From Acidobacteriota bacterium (GTDB lineage: Bacteria > Acidobacteriota > Terriglobia > Terriglobales > Acidobacteriaceae), in assembly GCA_021800255.1 (NCBI GenBank), contig JAJYZC010000015.1, positions 1 through 53,640 of the forward strand: a stretch of 53,640 nt of DNA, in the 5' to 3' direction. Position 1 is the stretch's first letter, and each line of letters begins with the position of its first letter. Shown in pieces: positions 25,129 to 34,210 of this stretch. The translations under genes were made by a program, and so were the position numbers. The notes beneath the pieces were generated by a model that was not told where the DNA came from, searched no databases, and saw only the letters and a program-made list of their open reading frames with translations.

Positions 25129-26451
25129 TCACGGGGTTTCGGCCGCCGGATGATCGGTTTTGGCGCGCGCAGGGCTGCGGGTGAGCGCGATGAGCACGGC
25201 ATCGAAAACGGTGATGGCGGCTAGCAGATACAGCCCCGCGTGGGACGAATGAAAGTGCTGTTCGGCCCAGACCTTCAGCGGGGGAGCGAGGAATCCGCCC
25301 AGGTTGCCCATGCCGATAAGGGCGATGCCGCCGGCCTTGGCGGTGTCGGCCAGATAGCCGGTGGGCATGGTCCAAAAGAGAGGCTGCGCAGCGACAAAGC
25401 CCGAAGCCGCGACGCAGAGCATGAGCAGAGCGGTGAGCGGACCGGCGGAGGGGAAGATAAAGCTGGCTACGCCGGCCGCGAAGAGCGTCAGCGCAGCCAT
25501 GTTGCGATGGTTTTTCGAGCGGTCGCCCCACTTGGGCAGCCAGTAACTGGCCGCCGTGGCGCAGAGCCAAGGGATGGCTGTGACCGCGCCCACAGCGAAC
25601 CCTTGCGGCCGGTGCAGGAGCGCGGAGACCTGCGATGGCAGATAAAAGACGGCGGCGTAGAAGCCCATCTGGATCATCAAGTACATGAGCACGAAGCGCA
25701 GCACGCGCGGATCGCGCAGCATGGGCAGCAAGGTCGCGGGACCGCCGGAGCGGCGCTCCTGCTCCTCGCGGGCCAGGGCGCCGGTCAGCGCCAGTTTTTC
25801 ATCGCCAGGGAGCCACTTGGCCTGGGCGGGCCGGTCGTCCAAAAAGTAGAACGCCGAAAGCCCCATCGCAAAGGCCAGAAATCCCTCCGCAAGAAACATC
25901 CACTGCCAGCCTTGCAGGCTGAGCGAGTGCAGGTCGAGCAGCGCCCCCGACAAAGGCCCGCCAAGCACCAGCGCCAGCGGCACGCCGATATAGTAGAAGC
26001 CCATAATCTCGCCGCGGATGCGGTTGGGGAACCAGTAGGTGAGATAGAGGATGCAGCCGGGGAAAAAGCCGGCCTCGGCCAGACCTCCGAGTAGCCGCAA
26101 AACGTAGAAGGACGTGCTGCCATGCACGAACATCATGGCCATGGATGCAACTCCCCAGCTCACCATCAGGGTCGAAATCCAGATTTTGGCGCCGACGCGG
26201 TGCAGTATCAGGTTCGACGGGAATCCGCACAGGGAATAGCTGATGAAGAAAAGACCCGCGCCCAGCGCATAGACGGCCTCCGAGATGCCCACCGAGGCCT
26301 GCAGGGCCTGTTTGGCGTAGCCCACGTTAGCGCGGTCAAGAAAGGCGACCACGTAAGCGAGCATCAGGTAAAGGCCCAGACGGCGGTAGGTGCGGCTCAC
26401 CGCGCGATCCAGAACGGCTTCGGCGGTGGAACCCTCCTTGAATTCCGTCAT
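25129..26451 (-). CDS. MFS transporter, anion:cation symporter type
   Basis: The 440-residue protein has twelve predicted membrane helices with a central loop near residue 210. FLDRANVGYAKQAL in the first helix and LGGLAEAGFFPGCILYLTYWFP in the fourth are typical of the ACS family (phthalate, tartrate, hexuronate and related organic anions). AAGGACC precedes the ATG at 26451. Position at the head of the lar operon suggests import of a hydroxy-acid substrate for a nickel-pincer racemase or epimerase. That link is inferred. Confidence 0.88.
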   Translation of the reverse strand: MTEFKEGSTAEAVLDRAVSRTYRRLGLYLMLAYVVAFLDRANVGYAKQALQASVGISEAVYALGAGLFFISYSLCGFPSNLILHRVGAKIWISTLMVSWGVASMAMMFVHGSTSFYVLRLLGGLAEAGFFPGCILYLTYWFPNRIRGEIMGFYYIGVPLALVLGGPLSGALLDLHSLSLQGWQWMFLAEGFLAFAMGLSAFYFLDDRPAQAKWLPGDEKLALTGALAREEQERRSGGPATLLPMLRDPRVLRFVLMYLMIQMGFYAAVFYLPSQVSALLHRPQGFAVGAVTAIPWLCATAASYWLPKWGDRSKNHRNMAALTLFAAGVASFIFPSAGPLTALLMLCVAASGFVAAQPLFWTMPTGYLADTAKAGGIALIGMGNLGGFLAPPLKVWAEQHFHSSHAGLYLLAAITVFDAVLIALTRSPARAKTDHPAAETP

Positions 26452-26601
26452 CGTGGTCCTTTTAGCCGTGTGGCGAAGGTTAGGGCGGCAAAACAGAGAC
26501 GAGCCGCGTTCCAACCACTATACACAGCGGCGGCTGTAGCGCAGAACAGCGGACGTTTGCCGCGGCGGACGCCAGCCGGCAGAACGCCGTAGGATGGCTG
26601 C

Positions 26602-27501
26602 ATGGGCGCTCTTCTGGAGATCCAGAACCTGCGGGTTCGCTTTGGCGCGGTGGAGGCGGTGCGCGGCGCGAGCCTGAGCATCGATGAGGGCGAAGTGCTG
26701 GGCCTGGTGGGCGAGTCGGGCTCGGGTAAAAGCGCCATGGCGCTGGCCATACTGGGATTGCTGGGACCGGCCGCACAAGCCGCCGGCCAAATCCTGTGGC
26801 GCGGCGCGGGGGCGCATAGCGTACAAGAAGCCCGCGTGAGCAAAGGCGCCGGTCCCGCCGCGGCCTCCGGCGCGCCTGCCCGTGCTGAGGTGGACCTGCT
26901 GCGGCTGCCGAACGGGGATCTGCGCCGCCTTCGCGGCCGCCAGATCGCCATGATCTTCCAGGAGCCGATGACGGCGCTGAACCCTGTTATGTCCATCGGC
27001 CGCCAGGTGGCCGAGGGCGCTTTCGCAACTTCCGCATCTTGGTCCAGAAAAGAGGCGAAGCGCCGGGCCATCGCGGCCCTCGAAGCCGTAGCGATTGCCG
27101 ATGCGGCGCGCCGCTACGGCGACTACCCGCACCAGTTTTCCGGCGGCCAGCGGCAGCGCATTCTCATCGCCATGGCGCTCATCAACCGTCCGCGATTGCT
27201 CATCGCCGACGAGCCCACGACGGCGCTCGACGTCACCGTGCAGGCGCAGATTCTGGCCCTGCTCAAAGAATTGCAGCGCCAATACGGCCTGGCGATGCTG
27301 TTCATCTCCCACGATCTGGCGGTCGTAGGGCAGGTGGCCGCCCGCGTGGCCGTGATGCGCTCCGGGCAGATTGTGGAAACGGGGCCGTCCGCGAAGCTGC
27401 TCACGAATCCGGAGCACCCCTACACAAAGAGTCTGCTGGCCGCCGTGCCCACGCTGCGGACGGACCGCGAAAAACCGCTGGCGATGGTGGGCAATTACTA
27501 A
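26602..27501 (+). CDS. ABC transporter ATP-binding protein, dipeptide/oligopeptide type
   Basis: The 299-residue ATPase has Walker A GESGSGKS, the Q-loop region [14 protein letters not shown], signature FSGGQRQR, Walker B LLIADEP and the H-loop ISHDLAVV. The C-terminal segment [15 protein letters not shown] is specific to the DppD/OppD group. An insert of about 40 residues ([17 protein letters not shown]...) separates Walker A from the Q-loop. No permease or binding-protein gene is adjacent, so it is orphaned here. Its stop codon overlaps the end of the convergent cytochrome gene by four bases. Confidence 0.93.
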   Translation: MGALLEIQNLRVRFGAVEAVRGASLSIDEGEVLGLVGESGSGKSAMALAILGLLGPAAQAAGQILWRGAGAHSVQEARVSKGAGPAAASGAPARAEVDLLRLPNGDLRRLRGRQIAMIFQEPMTALNPVMSIGRQVAEGAFATSASWSRKEAKRRAIAALEAVAIADAARRYGDYPHQFSGGQRQRILIAMALINRPRLLIADEPTTALDVTVQAQILALLKELQRQYGLAMLFISHDLAVVGQVAARVAVMRSGQIVETGPSAKLLTNPEHPYTKSLLAAVPTLRTDREKPLAMVGNY

Positions 27502-29477
27502 CCCGCGCCGTGGCCCGCCGCACTGCTGCCGGGATCATCCTCTCCGGCCGCTGCGGCCTTGGCTTCGGCTTCCGCCAGCGATTCCGTGTCCAGTTCGTGC
27601 TCATGGCGGTATTGCTCGATGGGCATCTTGCCGTCCCACCAGGACCAATTCATGGGGTAGACGTCGGGATCGAAGAGGACCTGATAGAAGTGCCAGACGA
27701 GGATGGCGAGCGTGGCCAGAATGGCCTCGTAGAAGTGCACGGCGGTGGCTATATCCACCCACCAGCGGGCCAGATGGTCGCCGACCCAGACCTTGGCCCA
27801 GAGCATGATGCCGGTCAGGCCCATCAGAGCCGTGCCCCAGACCAGCGCCCAGTACTCAGCCTTCTCGGCGTAGCTGAAGCGGCCGAATTTGGGTTTCTCG
27901 CTGCTCAGGCCCAGGTAATAGCGCATCGTGCCCCAGAGGTCAAATGCATCTTTGGGGCGCGGCGCCAGGTCGCGGATGAGGCGGCGGCCTTCCTTGAGCG
28001 CCGTCAGGTAGCAGATGTGATAAACGCCCGCGCCGATCAGAATCACGCCGGCTACGCGATGGATAATGCCACGCCAGTGCTCGCCCATGCCCAGGGTATG
28101 AGCGAACCAGGAGTTGGGAAACTTGAGGGCGAAGCCGGTGATCACCAAGATGATAAAACTCGCAAGCAGGATCAGGTGCTGCCAGCGTTGATTCGCCGAC
28201 ATGCGCTCCATCTTGGGATTTTGCATCCGGTGGAGCTTTGCCGCCTTGCTGCGCCAGAGGATGGCGTTGTGGAGGAACATGGCGCCGATCACGATGAGGA
28301 TCAGGAAGATATAGATCAGCCGCACCCAGCGCACCGCAACCGTGGCAATGTTGTTGGGATAGAGGCCGGGGCCGAGGTGCACCGGGGTGAGCGTGAACTG
28401 TCTCGTAACCCCCTTATGGCACTGGCCGCACGTGGTCACAAGGTTGGCGGGATAGATGGTGGAGCGGGGATCGCTGGAGGGCAGAATGTTATGGACGCCG
28501 TGGCAACTGGAGCAGTTTGCGGCCACCAACGAACCGCCTTCCGCGGCCAGGCCATGATAGCTGTCGAAATAAGTGGTCACGCGCCCGCCAGGAACGCCGA
28601 ACTCCTGCGAGAGCCGGACGCCTGCGTGGCAGCGGGCGCAAATATCGCTGGAAAGGTTCTGATAGGCGACCGGAGAGTTGGGGGCGCGCGGCGGCAAGAT
28701 GGAGTGGATCCCGTGGCAGTCCGTGCACACCGGAGCCAGCCAGTTGCCATGCGCGATGGCCTGTCCATGAACACTCTGGCTGAAGGCTTGCCCAATTCTC
28801 GTATGGCACCTGCCGCAGGTAGCCGGGACGTTGAACTTGTAGATCGGCGATTGGGGATTGCCGGCGGGTAAAATTAGGTGCGCGCCGTGGCAATCGGTGC
28901 AGACGGCGGCATTCATCGATCCGTTAGCGGTGGCGTGGCCATGCACGCTTTGCTGGTAGGAGATGACCGGCTCGTTGCTTAAGCCGTAGGACTCCATCAG
29001 AAACTTTTGCCCGTGGCAAGGGCCGCAGGTCGCCGGAATGTTGCCGTGAAATACGGGAGACTTGGAGTCGTTCACGGCGAGAATCTGGTGCGCGTCTCCG
29101 TGGCAATCCTGGCAGGCGGCCGCGGCCTTTCCTCCGCGCTTGCGCTTTTGGGCATGAATGCTGTGGGCGTAGGCTTGCGCGGCATCGGTATGGCAGGAGG
29201 CGCAGGCTACGTGCTTGGGCGGCGCCGTGTGCGCCAGGCTGGTCACGTCCTTGTGGCAGTCCACGCAGGTGAACATGCCGTGAACGGAATTCTTCAGCTT
29301 GTTCTCATTGACATACAAGCTGGCTGTCTTCCCGTTTACATTGGCGTTAAGCGTGGGATCGGAGTGGCAGGCAAGACAGTCTTTGTCAGTGAGCTTGTTT
29401 TGGGCGCGGGCCTCGCAGACGCAAACAAGGAGAGACACGACAAGCGTGGGAGCGAGAATTCTTCTTACTGAATTCAC
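27498..29477 (-). CDS. 11-haem cytochrome c fused to a di-haem cytochrome b domain (CbcL-like)
   Basis: The 659-residue protein has a signal sequence (to about EARAQ), then eleven CxxCH haem c sites (CLACH, CVDCH, CASCH, CQDCH, CGPCH, CTDCH, CGRCH, CTDCH, CARCH, CSSCH, CGQCH) over residues 33-350. The second part has five membrane helices with conserved histidines ([28 protein letters not shown]), like HydC/FdnI cytochrome b. Geobacter CbcL has the same fused layout with nine c-haems and passes electrons from menaquinol to periplasmic carriers. It starts at GTG 29477; the ribosome site is weak. It is the last gene of the electron-transfer cluster. Confidence 0.88.
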   Translation of the reverse strand: MNSVRRILAPTLVVSLLVCVCEARAQNKLTDKDCLACHSDPTLNANVNGKTASLYVNENKLKNSVHGMFTCVDCHKDVTSLAHTAPPKHVACASCHTDAAQAYAHSIHAQKRKRGGKAAAACQDCHGDAHQILAVNDSKSPVFHGNIPATCGPCHGQKFLMESYGLSNEPVISYQQSVHGHATANGSMNAAVCTDCHGAHLILPAGNPQSPIYKFNVPATCGRCHTRIGQAFSQSVHGQAIAHGNWLAPVCTDCHGIHSILPPRAPNSPVAYQNLSSDICARCHAGVRLSQEFGVPGGRVTTYFDSYHGLAAEGGSLVAANCSSCHGVHNILPSSDPRSTIYPANLVTTCGQCHKGVTRQFTLTPVHLGPGLYPNNIATVAVRWVRLIYIFLILIVIGAMFLHNAILWRSKAAKLHRMQNPKMERMSANQRWQHLILLASFIILVITGFALKFPNSWFAHTLGMGEHWRGIIHRVAGVILIGAGVYHICYLTALKEGRRLIRDLAPRPKDAFDLWGTMRYYLGLSSEKPKFGRFSYAEKAEYWALVWGTALMGLTGIMLWAKVWVGDHLARWWVDIATAVHFYEAILATLAILVWHFYQVLFDPDVYPMNWSWWDGKMPIEQYRHEHELDTESLAEAEAKAAAAGEDDPGSSAAGHGAG

Positions 29478-29511
29478 GCCTACACGATGAATCCGGGCTC
29501 AAGATGCCGCA

Positions 29512-29525
29512 GTGACTGGAGTCAC
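29512..29525. promoter_or_regulatory. CRP/FNR-type palindrome before the fused cytochrome gene
   Basis: GTGACTGGAGTCAC is a perfect 14-bp palindrome of form GTGA-N6-TCAC, centred about 41 bp upstream of the GTG start. A TCACA half-site follows at 29544-29548. The same pair with nearly the same spacing occurs upstream of the other 11-haem gene (32015-32050). Confidence 0.6.
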
Positions 29526-29675
29526 GGCGAGGGGTCGCGTGGGTCACATTTGAACGCCAAGGGAGAAATCTTTCCCACATTGCGGCGATTCGGCCTTGCA
29601 GCCGTATGCGCGCATCTTCCAGCCCTCAGCGCCACGGTCCAGGCGCAAAGGGAGCGGGCGCGGAGCGGCTGCGTA

Positions 29676-30563
29676 TCAGCCGAAGTACGCCGTCAGGGTC
29701 AGCACCAGCAGCGTCAGGCCGATGGCGATGGCCGTGAAGCCCACCACCCGGGAAAAGTTGATCTGCCAGGAGTCGGGCGCATGTGCGAGCAGCGCCTCCA
29801 GCTTTCCCTCCTTGCGCATCCGTTCGAACTCCATCGGGTGCCGGTGTAGAAACTCCTCCTCGCTCTCCACGCCGGTGAAGATCACCATGTCCATGGGGAA
29901 GCTGTGGGGGCGCAGATGGGTGTTGACGAAGTGGATCGCAAAGATGAAGAGAATGGCCAGCAATCCCTCCTCGCTGTGAATGATGAGGACGGCGTTGAGC
30001 GCCCAGCCGGGCAGGAAGTGGGCAAAAAACGGGGCGAACCACATGGCGTAACCGGAAGAGCCGATGACCACCATGCCCCAGAAGACGGCCCAGTAATCGA
30101 ATTTCTCCCAATAGGCATAACGCTCGAACTGCGGCCTGGGGCCCTGGCCGAGAAACCAGCGAAAGTGCCCCAGCAGATCCTTGACGTCCTTCCAGTTGGC
30201 CACCATCGAGTCCGGCCCCCAGAAGATCCCCCTCTCGCGATTCATCACGCCGCGCGTAAAGATGTCTTTTACGTGGATGAGAAAGGCCAGCGTCAGGATC
30301 ACCGCGCACAGCTTGTGAAAGAAAAGAATGGCGCCAAAGCCGCCCACCGCCCGAGCTGCGGCGCGCGCCCATACGCTATAGCTGAAGCGCATGCACATTC
30401 CCGTGGCCGCGAGACCCAGAAAAGTGGTGAACAGCGTGGCGTGAAGGAACCGCTGCCCGGCGGTGAAGCGCAGGAAGTAGCGGGTTTCTCCGCTCCGCGG
30501 CGCGGCGTCAGTGGCCAAGGCTTGCTCCGCAGTTGGCGCCGCCGTTGGCTCCAAATCAGGCAT
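29676..30563 (-). CDS. Cytochrome b subunit, HydC/FdnI-like
   Basis: The 295-residue protein has four or five membrane helices. Histidines sit at the places used for two b-haems: FLHATLFTTFLGLAATG, FFHKLCAVIL, FLIHVKDIF, IIHSEEGLLAILF and FAIHFVNTHLRPHSFP. Short loops containing WEKFDYWAVFWG are typical of the family. It would take electrons from quinol and pass them to the 11-haem protein encoded just upstream, whose stop codon overlaps its start by eight bases. AGGAG lies seven bases before the ATG, so this start is well supported. It resembles the cbcB partner of Geobacter cbcA. Confidence 0.85.
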   Translation of the reverse strand: MPDLEPTAAPTAEQALATDAAPRSGETRYFLRFTAGQRFLHATLFTTFLGLAATGMCMRFSYSVWARAAARAVGGFGAILFFHKLCAVILTLAFLIHVKDIFTRGVMNRERGIFWGPDSMVANWKDVKDLLGHFRWFLGQGPRPQFERYAYWEKFDYWAVFWGMVVIGSSGYAMWFAPFFAHFLPGWALNAVLIIHSEEGLLAILFIFAIHFVNTHLRPHSFPMDMVIFTGVESEEEFLHRHPMEFERMRKEGKLEALLAHAPDSWQINFSRVVGFTAIAIGLTLLVLTLTAYFG

Positions 30564-31872
30564 GTTTTTCTCCTTCTCCGGCCTTGCTGTTTTTGATCTG
30601 GATGTAGCGCGAACGGATGGTCCACATCAGGGTATGGATGACAAAGAACGTCAGCACGCTGATCAGCAGCAGATTCATAAACAGCCGCACGAAATAGAGG
30701 CCGGGGCTCAGCTTGCGGTTGCGCGGGTCGGCATGGGGCTGATACTCGACGAAGCTGGCGTTGGCGCCGGCGTGGCAGCGGCCGCAAGTCTTCACCAGGT
30801 TGGCTTTGTTGATGGCAGAGAGCGGATCGGAGGCGGGCAGAATCTCATGCGCCCGGTGGCAGTCCCAGCAGCGCGCCGTTTGCACGTAGCCGCCCAGCAA
30901 GCCCAACTGGGAGTGGAAGGTGTCGCGGTAGGTGCCGAGCTGGGCCTTGTGGCAGTCGCCGCAGATGGGCGTGGACTGCATGCGGAAGGCCGCCGCCGTA
31001 GGCTGCAAAATCGAGTGCGCGGTGTGGCAGTCAGTGCACACCGGCGCCTTGAGATTACCGGCGAGAATCTGCTTGCCGTGAATGCCGGCCTCGTATTTCG
31101 CTTCGATAGCGGCGTGGCATTTCCCGCAGGTAGCCGGAATATTGGTCTTGTAGGTGGGACTCTGCGGATTGTTGTGGCTCAGGATGTGATGTGAGCCGTG
31201 GCAGGCCTGGCAGTTGGCCGCCACCAGCAACCCCTCTTTGCTGAGCGCAAAGCCGTGGATGGAGTCCATGTACTCGGAATAGACATTGGAAAGGCCGTAC
31301 TTTTTGGCCAGCGCGGAATGGCCGTCGTGGCACGCGCCGCAGGTGCGCGGGATGTTCAGAGGATAGACGTCCGACCTGGGATCGTCCTTGGGAAAGATGG
31401 AATGAGGATCGCCGTGGCAATTGCTGCACTGACTCACCCCGTCGGCATGGACGCTTCCAGACAGCGCCGATGCCTGATCTGCGTGGCAGGTGCTGCACTG
31501 GACTGGCGCCACGTGCGCAGGATGAGGATAGCCTTTGATGTCAGTATGGCACACGGTGCAGCCCAGGCCGCCGTGTACGCTGGCGCTGAACGTGTTCCCG
31601 TCCACGGTAATGCTATGGCCGCTGGCGTCTGTCATGCCCGGCGCGCCGTGGCATTCCAGGCAAGCGGCCGATTGCGGATGGACGGCAGGCGCAGCCAACA
31701 CGAGAACCGCAAAGATCACAGCGAGGATGACCGTACTGGCGGAGGGTTTGGCCGGCCCCTGCAAACATTGGCCGGGAGTGGCTTGCGGAAGCGCCTTGTT
31801 CACGCGCCCTCGAAGGCTGCGGCGTACCAGAGACGCCATCGAGGAGGCTCGTTTTATTGCGGCTTCGTCCAT
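30556..31872 (-). CDS. 11-haem periplasmic cytochrome c with C-terminal membrane anchor
   Basis: The 438-residue product has an N-terminal hydrophobic segment after a basic leader, then eleven CxxCH sites (CLECH, CTVCH, CSTCH, CSNCH, CGACH, CQACH, CGKCH, CTDCH, CGDCH, CWDCH, CGRCH). A single C-terminal membrane helix follows (FMNLLLISVLTFFVIHTLMW). Its haem order and linker sequences parallel the N-terminal half of the fused cytochrome at 27498-29477, so the two are paralogues. Translation of the cytochrome b gene is coupled to its end. The ATG at 31872 follows a purine-rich stretch; an internal ATG at residue 12 is possible. Confidence 0.88.
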   Translation of the reverse strand: MDEAAIKRASSMASLVRRSLRGRVNKALPQATPGQCLQGPAKPSASTVILAVIFAVLVLAAPAVHPQSAACLECHGAPGMTDASGHSITVDGNTFSASVHGGLGCTVCHTDIKGYPHPAHVAPVQCSTCHADQASALSGSVHADGVSQCSNCHGDPHSIFPKDDPRSDVYPLNIPRTCGACHDGHSALAKKYGLSNVYSEYMDSIHGFALSKEGLLVAANCQACHGSHHILSHNNPQSPTYKTNIPATCGKCHAAIEAKYEAGIHGKQILAGNLKAPVCTDCHTAHSILQPTAAAFRMQSTPICGDCHKAQLGTYRDTFHSQLGLLGGYVQTARCWDCHRAHEILPASDPLSAINKANLVKTCGRCHAGANASFVEYQPHADPRNRKLSPGLYFVRLFMNLLLISVLTFFVIHTLMWTIRSRYIQIKNSKAGEGEKHA

Positions 31873-32014
31873 CCTGCCGTCTTCTTTCTCCGGGAGGGCT
31901 GGAATCCGGTTGGTTTCTCCCGGCGTACCTGGTGTAGAATTCGTTGCAACCAATCGGAGCTGCTTGCCGCGAAATCTATACCTCTGTAATCGACCCCGAG
32001 GGCCTGGCCCCGCA

Positions 32015-32028
32015 GTGATAGGTGTCAC
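32015..32028. promoter_or_regulatory. CRP/FNR-type palindrome upstream of the 11-haem cytochrome operon
   Basis: GTGATAGGTGTCAC has the form GTGA-N6-TCAC. It is preceded by GCA, exactly like the element at 29512, and followed by a TCACA half-site at 32046-32050. The centre lies about 150 bp upstream of the ATG at 31872. Confidence 0.6.
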
Positions 32029-32226
32029 GAGATGCGAGTCATGGATCACATTGGAAGAGCGAATGGAGGGTTAGTTTCCCGTTTCGGCGTGGAGAAACCG
32101 GCAGTGAATCTATTGGAGAAGGAATAACTTACGGCCACTGTGTTCGAATTTCAGAACCCCCGCGATGTTCTCGATTGCTCCCATCCTCTTTTGGTAGCCG
32201 GAAGGGGTCTGGATACGCGCGCCGTG

Positions 32227-32240
32227 GTGATGCGGATCAC
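32227..32240. promoter_or_regulatory. Further GTGA-N6-TCAC palindrome in the cytochrome promoter region
   Basis: GTGATGCGGATCAC, followed by A, has the same spacing as the other two CRP/FNR-like sites. It lies 360 bp upstream of the cytochrome operon and 170 bp before the transposase remnant, so its target is unclear. Confidence 0.45.
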
Positions 32241-32283
32241 ATGCCTGGCCGCATCCATTCAAGGACAATAAGTCCGTTTACCC

Positions 32284-32303
32284 GCAGTTCTGCACAGAAC
32301 TGC
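32284..32303. repeat. Perfect 20-bp palindrome
   Basis: GCAGTTCTG and CAGAACTGC flank a CA centre (nine-base arms, no mismatch). It lies about 50 bp before the start of the ISL3-like sequence. It could be an operator or the trace of a mobile element end. Nothing in the sequence decides. Confidence 0.5.
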
Positions 32304-32396
32304 ATAGGAGCGCATTGAGCAGCATAACAGTATTATTTGGGGAATTCCGGGTTTGAGTGGGCGACCTGGCGTGGGGCGGGCTGCAAGACTTGGCAG

Positions 32397-32699
32397 ATGC
32401 AGGATCATGAGCTGTACCGGCGCATATTGGGCATCGAGACACCATGGCAAGTGGAGCGGGTTGAGTTGAAACTGGAAGCTGGCGAGGTGCATGTGCATCT
32501 TTGCCACAAGGATGAGAAGGAGTGGGCGTGCCCGGAGTGCGGGCGGATGTGCCGGCTCTACGAGCATCAGCCAGAGCGGCAGTGGCGTCATCTGGACACC
32601 TGCCAGTACCAGACAATCCTGCACGCCGAGCCGCCGCGGAGTGAGTGCGGCGAGCATGGCGTAGGGGTAGTGAAGCTGCCGTGGGCCGAGCCGGGCAGC
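32397..32699 (+). mobile_element. 5' fragment of an ISL3-family transposase
   Basis: From MQDHELYRRILGIETPW to the segment KLPWAEPGS the frame is the N-terminal zinc-finger part of an ISL3 transposase: paired cysteines CPECGRMC, then WRHLDTCQYQT and HAEPPRSEC. The helix-turn-helix and DDE catalytic domains are missing. The frame passes without interruption into RHS repeats, so the break destroyed the element and the 5' part of the RHS gene together. Confidence 0.85.
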
Positions 32700-34210
32700 A
32701 ACTGCACGGCGCAGCAGAACGCAGCAGACAACGGCAACATTCTCCAGATTCTCGACCTGCTCAATAGCAACAATACGCAGAGCTTCAGCTACGACAACCT
32801 GAACCGCCTCGCCACGTTCTCGAATGGCGGGGGCAATATGCAGCAGACCTACACTATCGACCCGTGGGGTAATCTGATTCAGTCAGGCACGCTGAGCTCA
32901 GGATTGAGTTTTTCGGGCGCTACCACCAACCGCGACACATCCGGCACGCTTAGTTTCGACAACGATGGGAATGTCATCGCCTGGAATAATTATTACGGGG
33001 GCAATACCACCAACTACTTTACCTATGACCCCGAAGGCCGCATCCTCAGCGTGGACAACGGTGCGGCAACATACACGTATAATCCCGAAGGAGACCGTGT
33101 CCGCAAAGACTCAGGCGGCGCCTGGACAGAGTACTTATACTTCAATGGCATGCCGCTCACTGAACTGGATAGCAACGCGAATTGGACCGACTACATATTC
33201 GCTAATGGTACTCGGCTGGCTCAGGCTGGGAGTTCGAACCCTACGAATCCCTCCGCTTCAACCAGTTATTACAGCAGCGACCAGATTGGTTCTACGCGAA
33301 TCATGACCGATGGCAGCGGGAACGTGATTTCCGCGAACGAATTCTATCCCTTCGGACAGGGCCCGGAACCAACTAGTTCTAACCATTATCTCTTTACCGG
33401 CAAAGAACGGGACTCAGAATCAGGCAATGATTACTTCGGGGCCAGATACTACGGTTCCAGCATGGGAAGGTTCTTGTCACCTGATTGGAGTGAAGAGCCG
33501 GACACCGTACCGTATGCCGAGTTTGAAAACCCGCAGACGCTCAACCTGTATTCATACGGGAACAACAACCCGCTGCTGAACAATGATCCAGATGGTCATT
33601 CGGTAAATGTTTGTACGAATGATGCCAATGGAAATCAGCAATGCACTTTGTTAAGCAACGAGCAGTACGAGGCATCCCAGCAGGGCAACGGAAGCCTGAA
33701 TGTGCCGACGCTGGATCAGGTCGGCAACAACCAGACCAATGGCACGTTCAACGCCACAGCGATTACGGATGCCAACGGAAACACCGTTGGGACGGCCACG
33801 TACTCGCCCGACAATCCCGGTATCGATCCCTTCGTCGGAAACAACATGGCGGGCTACCAGCAGCTCTCGAATACGTCCAAAGTCGTCACAGCAGGGACAG
33901 CGATCTATGCGGGCGTCTATGGAGCTGCATTCCTTGGTCCTGAAGCAGTTGCAGGGATAGCAAGGTTCGCCAATACTCTGCGCGCTGGAATGACAATCGG
34001 TGGCTACATCTTGTCTCAACATGCAGTGGAGCAAGCTGAAGAACGCGGTGTGACGCTGAGCGAAATAGAAGACGCAGTTCAAGGTGTCGCTAAAGGGACC
34101 CTCAGAATGGGTGGGACTCTGTTGTGAGGTTCTACACGTCGTCTTGTGAAGTGCGAGTAAACAAGATCACAGGCGTGATCGTAACCGTGATTAGCAAGGT
34201 CTCAAGATGA
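32700..34210 (+). pseudogene. 3' part of an RHS-repeat toxin gene with DUF4258-like tip, frameshifted near its end
   Basis: After the ISL3 joint the frame shows RHS/YD repeats (FSYDNLNRLATF, YDPEGRILSVDNG) and the RHS core (YLFTGKERDSESG, then FGARYYGSSMGRFLSPDW, then NLYSYGNNNPLLNNDPDG). The variable C-terminal tip follows and reads YILSQHAVEQAEERGVTLSEIEDAV, resembling DUF4258 toxin-like domains. The frame stops at 34127. The rest of that domain (VRFYTSSCEVRVNKITGVIV) continues in the -1 frame to a TGA at 34210, consistent with loss of one G in a GGG run near 34113. The 5' end and export region are gone, so the gene is probably not functional. Confidence 0.75.

Larger units (their letters stand above)
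31873..32396. promoter_or_regulatory. Promoter region of the cytochrome operon and edge of the ISL3 remnant
   Basis: This 520-bp gap holds the regulatory DNA of the minus-strand cytochrome operon on its left and, from about 32337, likely the left end of the ISL3 fragment. Two GTGA-N6-TCAC sites and a 20-bp perfect palindrome, listed separately, lie inside. No gene is visible. Confidence 0.5.

Noticed and set aside
27039..28871. A 610-codon plus-strand frame through the ABC gene end and the fused cytochrome
   Set aside because: It crosses two certain genes and reads as low-complexity antisense of the haem repeats.
34111..34130. Programmed frameshift in the RHS tip
   Set aside because: The -1 step would need a slippery heptamer; GGTGGGACTC is not one, and the 5' part of the gene is already destroyed.
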